From: an uncultured Lachnospiraceae bacterium
Lineage (GTDB): Bacteria > Bacillota > Clostridia > Lachnospirales > Lachnospiraceae
Assembly: GCA_947177105.1 (NCBI GenBank)
Contig: CAMWTF010000031.1
Span: 1 to 12,812 of the forward strand
Length of the DNA: 12,812 nt
Direction of reading: 5' to 3'
Shown here: positions 7,420 to 12,812 of the stretch, in pieces
Position numbering within the stretch: position 1 is the stretch's first letter
How the letters are laid out: each line of letters opens with the position of its first letter
Notes under the pieces: generated by a model
Seen by the model: only the letters and a program-made list of their open reading frames with translations
Told to the model about the DNA's origin: nothing
Databases searched by the model: none
Program-made: the position numbers and the translations under genes

Positions 7420-8058
7420 CTAAAAACCAAGATTTTCCCCCACAAGAATCACATGGATCCTCCCCGCGTGTCTGGAAAAGCGCGTGGTCAGGAACTGACA
7501 GCAAATCGTATCCGGAGATTTACAATCTGCGCAGGATCCGGTAACCTTGCAGGGCGTATTGATAGGAAACCGCTGCGTATTGCAGGTTGCGGCTTCATTT
7601 CGGGCACGGTACACCGCCGCATCCACATCCTTGCAGATCTTGTTCATGCCCACAATCATAAGCACATGTCTGGGACCGTAAGCAATGGCGGAAACCCGGT
7701 TGGAATTGCCGTCTATATTGACAAGAATCCCATCCTGTGTCACCGCATTGCTGCTGGTGAGAAAATAATCCGCGTCATATACGGCCAGTTCGATCTTACG
7801 CTTTTCCTCTGGCGTCTGGGCGGCATCGCGATTGTACACACGATAATCGCCTTCAATCACCGCCTGCTTCAAGCCGATCTCCTGAATACTCATGGAACCG
7901 CCCCAGCTGACACTGCTGCCCTGAGGAATCAGTTCCAGAGCCTTTTGCAGCGCCTCCTCTTTGGTGGCGGCATAGTATCCTTTCATATTGCGGCTTTCCA
8001 GTCCCTTGATGACCGTAGCGGCCAGAAGTTCATTTCTTTTGACTCTGTTTTCATCCAT
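7420..8058 (-). CDS. LUD-domain protein (LutC/YkgG-like, lactate utilisation family)
   Basis: A 212-residue single-domain protein of the LUD family (formerly DUF162), soluble and without signal peptide. Visible hallmarks are SWGGSMSIQEIG (51-62) and TSSNAVTQDG followed by VNIDGNSNRVSA (101-124). The C-terminal part has a cysteine cluster, C170, C176, C179, C186 and C187, that could bind a metal or Fe-S cluster. In B. subtilis the related LutC works with the Fe-S proteins LutA and LutB in lactate oxidation. No such partners are in this window, so the lactate role is not supported here; stand-alone members are common in Clostridia. The ATG at 8058 has AGGAGG about eight bases upstream. No convincing promoter was found. 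Confidence 0.9.
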   Translation of the reverse strand: MDENRVKRNELLAATVIKGLESRNMKGYYAATKEEALQKALELIPQGSSVSWGGSMSIQEIGLKQAVIEGDYRVYNRDAAQTPEEKRKIELAVYDADYFLTSSNAVTQDGILVNIDGNSNRVSAIAYGPRHVLMIVGMNKICKDVDAAVYRARNEAATCNTQRFPINTPCKVTGSCADCKSPDTICCQFLTTRFSRHAGRIHVILVGENLGF

Positions 8059-8174
8059 TGCATTTTCCTCCTATTTTAGATTCTTTACAACCCCTATTGC
8101 GCAGGTTTCCCTGCCGCCACACATGGCCGATGTTGTCAGAGACCTGCTGTTGAAGGTCTTAGGAACTTCTTAGG

Positions 8175-8292
8175 ACCATGTCCTTCTGAGTTCTGGACTC
8201 TTCCAAGGTCCTTGACCTTCTGAGGTATTGGGATCTCCCATGGTCCTTGACCTTCTGAGGTATTGGGATCTTCCATGGTCCTTGACCTTCCG
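8175..8292. repeat. 35-bp imperfect tandem repeat (minisatellite)
   Basis: Copies begin at 8210, 8245 and 8280 (partial), each starting CCTTGACCTT, with a period of exactly 35 bases. A more diverged copy precedes them at about 8175-8209. Copies 2 and 3 differ by very few bases, which suggests recent duplication. Each unit junction has short dyad symmetry, AAGGTC-CTT-GACCTT in the first and GGTC-CTT-GACC in the others. The period is not a multiple of three and no reading frame with a start is apparent, so it is probably non-coding. Confidence 0.8.
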
Positions 8293-8295
8293 TTG

Positions 8296-8415
8296 TACAT
8301 ATTATTCTATGAACTGTGACACCTTTTCCTATATGTATCTGTCATTTTTATTATTTACTCAAATTCCAATGTTTTCTACTATTTTTTAGCAATTCCTGTC
8401 ATATTTACTGTTATA
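8296..8415. other. AT-rich gene-free stretch
   Basis: Together with the minisatellite this fills the 393 bases between the LUD gene and the ZorB-like gene. It is very T-rich on the plus strand. I see no open reading frame with a ribosome binding site, no tRNA and no clear promoter. Confidence 0.5.
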
Positions 8416-8446
8416 ACGCCTGTCATAAAACAATTATGACAGGCGT
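8416..8446 (-). terminator. Strong hairpin just after the ZorB-like gene, probable terminator
   Basis: ACGCCTGTCATAA (8416-8428) and TTATGACAGGCGT (8434-8446) form a perfect 13-bp stem with a five-base loop, five bases past the stop codon. The U content after the stem is only moderate on the minus strand (TATAAC...), so termination may be incomplete or the hairpin may protect the 3' end. Confidence 0.6.
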
Positions 8447-8451
8447 GTCTT

Positions 8452-9408
8452 TTACTGCTGTGGAATTTGTGCGGCTCCCGTCTGCTGGGACAGAATCTCC
8501 GTGATCTTCTGGATCAACTCGTCTTCTTTCAAGCGGAACTTGATCTCCACACGCCGGGAAGCGGCCATGTCGATCTCCCCGGTGCCCGCCACATAGATGG
8601 GGCTGCTGTAGGAACGTCCGTTGATGGTCAGCATGGACTGCAGCTGCTCAACCTTCGCCTCGCTGAGACCATTGGCCGGATCCAATATATATCTGGCCAC
8701 CGAACTGGCACGTTCCGAGGACAGATCCATATTGTGCTGATAGCTGCCGGAAGTATCCGTGTGCCCCTCAATGATAATCTCCGCAATATAGTCCCGGAAC
8801 TGATCCTGCAGCAGTACGTCCAGATACATGGGAATGATCTCCGTCAGGGTAGCCTTGCTGGCGTCCGTCAGGTTAGCGCTGCCATATTTAAACAATACAT
8901 CAGAGGAAAAGCTGATGGAACCGTTCTGGGCATCCACCTTCATGCTGGAATTGTTGAATCTGGATTGCAGCTGTCCGATAATGTCCGTCCTCACTCCCAC
9001 AATATCCTGTAACTGGCTCCGGGTGGACTCCAACTCTCCCCTGGCCTCGTCGATCTCCAGATAGGCCGCCGCCAGCTGCTCCTTGGTCAGGGCCGCCGCG
9101 TCATAAGCCTCCTGGAGCTTTAACAGGGAATCCTCCAGGTCATGCTTGGACGCTTCTATCTCACTGCGGTAATTGTCCAGGTCTATCTTGGCCAGTTCCA
9201 GTTCCTCAGATGCTATGTCCAGCTTTTGTTTCGCTGCGTTCAGTTCGATCTGGGTCTGTTCCAAATCCGTGGTTTTCTGTTTATAGATCGCCAGCGTGAT
9301 GGCGATAATCAGGATAAAGATCAGCAGCAGGGCCGCCATCATGTCCGAGTAAGACTGCCAAAAGCTGGGTTCCTCAAACGCCTCTCTCTTTCTATATCTC
9401 CTTGTCAA
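8452..9408 (-). CDS. ZorB-like MotB/OmpA-domain peptidoglycan-binding motor subunit
   Basis: A 318-residue protein with one N-terminal membrane helix (about 23-42), a long coiled coil (about 45-138) and a C-terminal OmpA-like peptidoglycan-binding domain (about 155-293). SYSD just before the helix gives D22, matching the proton-binding aspartate of MotB and ZorB. In the OmpA domain GHTDTSGS (215-222), NMDLSSERA (226-234) and the ASRRVEI ending (283-289) are visible. The start is TTG: the nearest upstream in-frame stop is a TAG with no ATG or GTG in between, and the first in-frame ATG (M23) would delete D22. With the ZorA-like protein encoded upstream it would form an ion-driven stator anchored to the cell wall. 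The zorB name is not assigned because no Zorya effector gene is nearby. Confidence 0.87.
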   Translation of the reverse strand: MTRRYRKREAFEEPSFWQSYSDMMAALLLIFILIIAITLAIYKQKTTDLEQTQIELNAAKQKLDIASEELELAKIDLDNYRSEIEASKHDLEDSLLKLQEAYDAAALTKEQLAAAYLEIDEARGELESTRSQLQDIVGVRTDIIGQLQSRFNNSSMKVDAQNGSISFSSDVLFKYGSANLTDASKATLTEIIPMYLDVLLQDQFRDYIAEIIIEGHTDTSGSYQHNMDLSSERASSVARYILDPANGLSEAKVEQLQSMLTINGRSYSSPIYVAGTGEIDMAASRRVEIKFRLKEDELIQKITEILSQQTGAAQIPQQ

Positions 9409-9543
9409 CTTTCTCTCACACCCTTTCTTTGTCCAGAAAGTCTCGTTCCGGCCAGGTAACTATTCACAGAAATGATTGCCTGGCCAAAGTTAGATTCTGG
9501 CATTAACCATAAATAGTGACTCTACTAGTCTTTCAAGCCCCCT
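9409..9543 (-). other. Spacer between ZorA-like and ZorB-like genes with a small hairpin
   Basis: The 135-base gap has no open frame worth calling. GGCCAGG (9450-9456) and CCTGGCC (9479-9485) can pair around a 22-base loop. There is no U run, so co-transcription of both genes is likely; the hairpin may tune the ratio of the two subunits. Confidence 0.4.
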
Positions 9544-10695
9544 TTACATATCATGAGTCTCCGCATAAGTGTACAGCTGGTTGCTGATCTCCTCATTGAT
9601 GGTGGTGCAGGTGGCATCGATCCTCTCTGCCTGCTCCCCCAGCTGCCGGGCCATGGCCTCCTGCCTGTCCATCGTCTCCTCCAGCGCCTTTTGCAGAGAA
9701 CGGTTAGCCTGTAACAGTTCTTTGGTGGTATCCGCCATGCTGCGGTAATTATCGGCATAAGTCTCCTGGGCCTTACATGCCTTCTGCAGGGTCGAGCCCA
9801 GCCTGTCAAAATCAGCTCCCAGGGCCTGCTCCATGTTGGCGGTAAACCGCTGTGCCATCCGATCCAGGCTCTCCGCCTGGTCTCTGGCCTCACCCTTCAA
9901 AAGTTCGAGCATCTGTTTCATGGAGTTGGCCATATTGGCTTGATAGACCAGCATAGCCTTAGTATTGTCGTCCGTGTTATTGACCATTGGCTCCACGCAC
10001 TCCCGGAAGGCCGCCAAAAATTCCTGCAGCTTGTCGTAGGCATCCGCCATCAGGCTGCGGTAGGCAAACTGGAATACCAGAGAGAACAGGATACCATATA
10101 CCGAGGTGTGAAAGGCCACCTTCATGCCGTCCAGCAACGGTCCCACATTGTCCGAGATAGTATAGATATCATTGCCGTTAAAAGATCCCAGGCCGATGGA
10201 CAGACCGATAAAAGTACCCAGAATCCCCAAACCCGTCATGGTGCCGGAAATGGCGGAATTGTAATAATTCATACCCACCTGGTTCAACATCTCCTCATTG
10301 AGATAGTCCTCAATCTCACACCGCCCCATAAGCCCGTGCTTGGTCTGGAAACTGTTCATTTTTTTCTGATAGCGGTAAAAAGCTTCGTCCAGCACATCGT
10401 CCTCAAAAACTTTGCTCTTGGCCCGGTAGGTCTCCCACAGCTTATGGTCGCCGCCATCATATGCCTTATAAATCTTGTCCGCCTCATTAAGCAGTTTGTC
10501 CGTCATACGGTTCAGCCTGAAAAAGCTGGAAAAGGAGATCAGAAATAAGATGCCAATCAACAGCAGAAACATCAGATTGATCACCAGGTTGCTGACGGAC
10601 GTGACCTGCCCGGTGAACACCCCGTTTACTACCAGCACGAAGCCCACCACGAACAGATACACCGGCAAAAGCAAATAATACATTCTGTTTTTCAT
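9544..10695 (-). CDS. ZorA-like MotA/TolQ/ExbB proton-channel family protein
   Basis: A 383-residue membrane protein. Hydrophobic segments lie near 7-26, 35-57, 147-170 and 194-215. The third contains LGILGTFIGLSIGLG (156-170) and the fourth follows the ZorA-like AFHTSVYGI (194-202), both marks of the MotA/TolQ/ExbB channel fold. Residues 60-145 form the cytosolic loop typical of this order of helices. The tail from about 216 to 383 is almost wholly helical and charged, as in ZorA, whose long cytosolic tail is thought to relay a signal; here it is shorter than in classical Zorya ZorA. The ATG has GGAGG seven bases upstream. It is the first gene of a two-gene unit with the ZorB-like partner. 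Flagellar MotA and TolQ are less likely given the tail and the partner. Confidence 0.87.
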   Translation of the reverse strand: MKNRMYYLLLPVYLFVVGFVLVVNGVFTGQVTSVSNLVINLMFLLLIGILFLISFSSFFRLNRMTDKLLNEADKIYKAYDGGDHKLWETYRAKSKVFEDDVLDEAFYRYQKKMNSFQTKHGLMGRCEIEDYLNEEMLNQVGMNYYNSAISGTMTGLGILGTFIGLSIGLGSFNGNDIYTISDNVGPLLDGMKVAFHTSVYGILFSLVFQFAYRSLMADAYDKLQEFLAAFRECVEPMVNNTDDNTKAMLVYQANMANSMKQMLELLKGEARDQAESLDRMAQRFTANMEQALGADFDRLGSTLQKACKAQETYADNYRSMADTTKELLQANRSLQKALEETMDRQEAMARQLGEQAERIDATCTTINEEISNQLYTYAETHDM

Positions 10696-10771
10696 TGGTT
10701 TTCCTCCATTCCCCCTCCTTGCGGCAGGGCTATATACAAAATATTTTTCTTATTTTTTCCCTTTTACGTGA

Positions 10772-10800
10772 ATTTTAGCATATTCCTTTTTTTACCACAA
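10772..10800 (-). promoter_or_regulatory. Probable promoter of the ZorA/ZorB-like pair (extended -10)
   Basis: On the minus strand TTGTGG (10795-10800) is followed after 17 bases by TAAAAT (10772-10777), preceded by TGC, an extended -10 motif that compensates for the weak -35. The surrounding DNA is very AT-rich. The leader to the ZorA-like ATG would be about 70 bases. Confidence 0.5.
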
Positions 10801-10852
10801 GTAATAAGCGGAAATCTTAAATAAAATTTAGAAATTGTTCATACATTTTAAC

Positions 10853-10894
10853 AAAAAAGATCTATATGTAACATTCCTGTCACATATAGATCTT
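10853..10894 (-). terminator. Rho-independent terminator after the HExxH protein gene
   Basis: AAGATCTATATGT (10857-10869) and ACATATAGATCTT (10882-10894) form a perfect 13-bp stem with a 12-base loop. On the minus strand it is followed by a run of six U's. It ends the transcript of the metallopeptidase-like gene and separates it from the ZorA-like gene. Confidence 0.8.
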
Positions 10895-10994
10895 GTAGCT
10901 TTTCCCAGTTCCGGCACCGCCATGCACTTGGCCGCGGGACCGTCTATATTTTTCAAGTCTGACTCTCCAAAATGGATCCCATTTCCCTGCTATG

Positions 10995-11540
10995 CTACAC
11001 GGCTACATCCACATTGTTGCCCTTAAATGCCTCCGCCTGAAGAGATTTGGCATTCTTCTCATAGGGATTGTCTTCGTTATACTGGATTTTGGTACTGGTG
11101 GTGCCACCCGCCACATAACTGCGCCCGCACTCCGGGCACACACCCATATGCAGCTGCACACTGGCCTGCAATACCTTGCCGTCATTCAGCGCCGCCTTCT
11201 TATAAGCATTGGAAACATGTTCCTGCTCATGGGCCATCACCGCCGATCCTGCCGACTGGGGCGAGATATGGGTCGCCGACTTGAAGCTCACCATCTCGTC
11301 GGATCCATCCTTATACTTTCTTGATTTGCAGGTCTGGCACTCTGCCCTGCCCACTCTCTTGGACGCCCGGCTCTCCTCGACACCCTTTGCGCCGTCCACT
11401 GTCCCTGCAGCCCCCACGGGAAGCATACGCTTCGCCCCGTCCACACCGGCTGCACTGCCTGCCGCACCGCTGACAGAACCATTCATACCATAACTCATAC
11501 TATAGGGCATGGAGCCGACTCCCATAACGCTAAGTCCCAT
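10995..11540 (-). CDS. Small putative zinc metallopeptidase-like protein (HEQEH, two CxxC pairs)
   Basis: A 181-residue protein. Residues 1-60 are rich in Gly, Ala, Met and Ser and look disordered, with no clear signal peptide. The core starts with CQTC (68-71), then GSDEMVSFKSATHIS (79-93) and an HExxH motif, HEQEH (104-108), within a helix (VMAHEQEHVSNAYKKA). CPEC (135-138) follows. HExxH is the zinc and catalytic motif of gluzincin/SprT-like peptidases; the two CxxC pairs could form a structural zinc site. No obvious third zinc ligand after the motif was identified, so peptidase activity is not certain. It is preceded by a near-consensus promoter and followed by its own terminator, so it is a single-gene unit. 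I recall similar short proteins as uncharacterised in Lachnospiraceae; function unknown. Confidence 0.8.
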   Translation of the reverse strand: MGLSVMGVGSMPYSMSYGMNGSVSGAAGSAAGVDGAKRMLPVGAAGTVDGAKGVEESRASKRVGRAECQTCKSRKYKDGSDEMVSFKSATHISPQSAGSAVMAHEQEHVSNAYKKAALNDGKVLQASVQLHMGVCPECGRSYVAGGTTSTKIQYNEDNPYEKNAKSLQAEAFKGNNVDVAV

Positions 11541-11580
11541 CAGAACTCACATCCTTTCCTGCCAGAATATTCCTATATTT

Positions 11581-11609
11581 AGTATAAGCAACATTTTCCC
11601 GGTTGTCAA
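11581..11609 (-). promoter_or_regulatory. Near-consensus sigma-A promoter of the HExxH protein gene
   Basis: On the minus strand a perfect TTGACA (11604-11609) and TATACT (11581-11586) are separated by exactly 17 bases. Transcription would begin about 30-35 bases before the ATG at 11540. It is the best promoter in the window, which suggests substantial expression. Confidence 0.8.
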
Positions 11610-11626
11610 CGGTTGATGCGGGACTT

Positions 11627-11657
11627 TTGACATGATATTTTATACTCTTTTTATATT
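11627..11657 (+). promoter_or_regulatory. Possible promoter of the Rpn-like nuclease gene
   Basis: A perfect TTGACA (11627-11632) is followed by TATATT (11652-11657) after 19 bases, longer than ideal. The leader to the ATG at 11811 would be about 145 bases. The AT-rich context makes chance matches easy. Confidence 0.35.
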
Positions 11658-11810
11658 TTCGTCCATATATGGGCTACATTTTCTTTTATCCCATGCTATC
11701 ATATATTTATGTGAAATCGTCGAGGCCAATGATTCTATCATCAACCACATCCAGTCATTTCACCATATTTCACCCTAATTAACGCAAGCAGTCTATGAAA
11801 GGAGCATTTT

Positions 11811-12812
11811 ATGCCAACAGAATCTGTCATCATCGGCCAAAGGCTATGGGACGAAATCACAAAAGCTCTCAGCCTCAATATGACCCACCGACTTCTCCCG
11901 GTAATCCGGGAAGCCTACGGAAAGGAATATCCACCTCATACTCCTATACAGCTTCTCTCCACGGTTCATTCCACCTATTTGGACAACCCGTCCCAGAAGC
12001 TGTCTTCCAAGTTGATGGACATCTCCGTTCTAGTGGGGGAAACTGATTACTACCACATTGAGAGCCAGATGGACAATGACCACCATATGGTCATCCGTAT
12101 GATTGCCTATGACCTCCACTTTGCTATCCAGCACAGTACCGCGGAAAACGCTGCCACCAGGGAGATCACCCTGCATTTTCCCCATTCCCTGGTAATCTAC
12201 CCGCAGCAGAATAGCGCCATCCCCGACAAGCTCCAATGCCGGCTGATCTTCCCGGATGGCAGTCAACATATCTACCAGGTTCCCACGGTACGCATACAGA
12301 CCTACTCTCTGGAGGATATCGGCAAAAAACATCTGGACTTCTTCATCCCCTTTACTTTGCTTCATTTCCGTCCAAGACTGGAAAGTGAAACTGCTATTTT
12401 ACCGGCGGAAGAATTGACAGACTTCGTGGAAAGACTTATAGTTATCTTGCAGGCAGAAGTGGAGGAGGGCATTCTGACACAGTTGGAATGCAATGACTAC
12501 ATCAATCTGCTAAATAAAGCTTCCGCGCACATTTTCCACAAATACCCTGCATATCATGAGGAGGTGTTAAAAGTGACAGAACCCTTGATTAAATTACCCA
12601 GCGTTGAGTTACGGGAATTAAAAGAAGCCATTGAACAAAATAAAGAAGAGCTTGCTCATACTAAAGAGGATCTCTCTCTCACAAAAGAGGATCTCTCTCT
12701 CACTAAAGAGGACCTCTCTCTCACTAAGGAGGACCTCTCTCTCACTAAGGATGAGCTTGTTCACACTAAAGAGGACCTCATTCTCACTAAGGAGGATCTC
12801 TCTCTCACTAAG
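11811..12812 (+). CDS. Rpn-like PD-(D/E)XK nuclease/transposase-family protein with heptad-repeat tail (3' end beyond window)
   Basis: An open frame of 334 codons that reaches the right edge without a stop. The ATG has AAAGGAG eight bases upstream. The core carries a PD-(D/E)XK-like pattern: D70 in KLMDISVLV, then E84-x-Q86 in HIESQMDND, then R96 and Y100 in the following helix. This matches the Rpn (recombination-promoting nuclease/putative transposase) group in order and spacing. From about residue 262 the protein becomes charged and helical, and from residue 277 it is a run of seven-residue repeats of the type TKEDLSL, predicted to form a coiled coil. Related proteins are thought to cut DNA and are often associated with genome rearrangement. 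No insertion-sequence ends were seen around it. Family membership is inferred from motifs. Confidence 0.8.
   Translation, partial: MPTESVIIGQRLWDEITKALSLNMTHRLLPVIREAYGKEYPPHTPIQLLSTVHSTYLDNPSQKLSSKLMDISVLVGETDYYHIESQMDNDHHMVIRMIAYDLHFAIQHSTAENAATREITLHFPHSLVIYPQQNSAIPDKLQCRLIFPDGSQHIYQVPTVRIQTYSLEDIGKKHLDFFIPFTLLHFRPRLESETAILPAEELTDFVERLIVILQAEVEEGILTQLECNDYINLLNKASAHIFHKYPAYHEEVLKVTEPLIKLPSVELRELKEAIEQNKEELAHTKEDLSLTKEDLSLTKEDLSLTKEDLSLTKDELVHTKEDLILTKEDLSLTK
12639..12812 (+). repeat. 21-bp in-frame tandem repeat encoding TKEDLSL heptads
   Basis: Full units begin at 12660, 12681, 12702, 12723, 12744, 12765 and 12786, with a partial one at 12807, all in frame and mostly ACTAAAGAGGATCTCTCTCTC-like. 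A diverged unit (NKEELAH) at 12639 precedes them, and the unit at 12744 reads TKDELVH. The array continues past the window edge, so copy number is unknown. The 21-bp period keeps the frame when copies are gained or lost. Confidence 0.93.

Noticed and set aside
8059..8174. T-box or other riboswitch ahead of the LUD gene.
   Set aside because: Short inverted repeats exist, but no T-box sequence or other recognisable riboswitch core was found.
8175..8292. CRISPR array.
   Set aside because: The 35-bp repeats are directly adjacent with no unique spacers, and no cas genes are in the window.
8452..10695. Flagellar stator motA/motB.
   Set aside because: The channel protein has a long helical tail and ZorA-like helix order, there are no flagellar or chemotaxis genes, and the partner has a long coiled coil before its OmpA domain.
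10895..10994. Remnant reading frame on the minus strand between the HExxH gene and its terminator (reads like GPAAKCMAVPELGK).
   Set aside because: It has protein-like codon use but no start codon with a ribosome binding site, is interrupted by the terminator region, and is too short to assign; a decayed fragment is possible but unsupported.
12639..12812. CRISPR-like or other non-coding repeat.
   Set aside because: The 21-bp period is in frame with a continuous coding sequence and has no spacers; it encodes heptads.

Overview
The window looks like chromosomal DNA from a low-to-mid GC Clostridia bacterium, most likely a gut Lachnospiraceae. This is inferred from strong AGGAGG-type ribosome binding sites, sigma-A style promoters, oligo-U terminators and the kinds of protein family present. 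There is no rRNA, tRNA, phage, insertion sequence or CRISPR signal. Nine protein genes can be supported. Two run off the window edges: an oxidoreductase on the left and a PD-(D/E)XK-type nuclease on the right.

Left part (1-1700): a Gfo/Idh/MocA-type NAD(P)-dependent sugar oxidoreductase (minus strand, partial) is divergent from an AraC-family regulator (plus strand). The shared spacer holds a perfect 14-bp palindrome over the predicted -10 of the oxidoreductase promoter. This looks like a small carbohydrate locus with its own regulator.

Centre-left (1764-8058, all minus): a 966-aa TetM/EF-G-like ribosomal GTPase carries a Rae1/YacP-type NYN ribonuclease domain at its C terminus. It has its own promoter, and a clear terminator separates it from the next gene upstream. 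Then come a flippase-like membrane protein (LPG-synthase TM family) and a UgtP/MGDG-synthase-like glycosyltransferase, a plausible glycolipid pair. The two are separated by a tandem ~75-bp element whose hairpins carry compensatory changes. A stand-alone LUD-domain protein follows.

Centre-right (8059-10900): a gene-free stretch has a 35-bp minisatellite and an AT-rich run. It leads to a two-gene unit (minus) encoding a ZorA-like MotA/ExbB-type channel protein and a ZorB-like MotB/OmpA-type peptidoglycan-binding protein. No ZorC, ZorD, ZorE or other Zorya effector is present in the window.

Right part (10850-12812): a small HExxH protein with two CxxC pairs (minus) has an excellent promoter and its own terminator. 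It is divergent from a Rpn-like nuclease gene (plus), which ends at the window edge inside a 21-bp repeat encoding a heptad coiled-coil tail. The most notable items are the ribosomal GTPase-ribonuclease fusion, the effectorless ZorAB-like pair, the covarying double-hairpin repeat and the expandable heptad tail of the nuclease.
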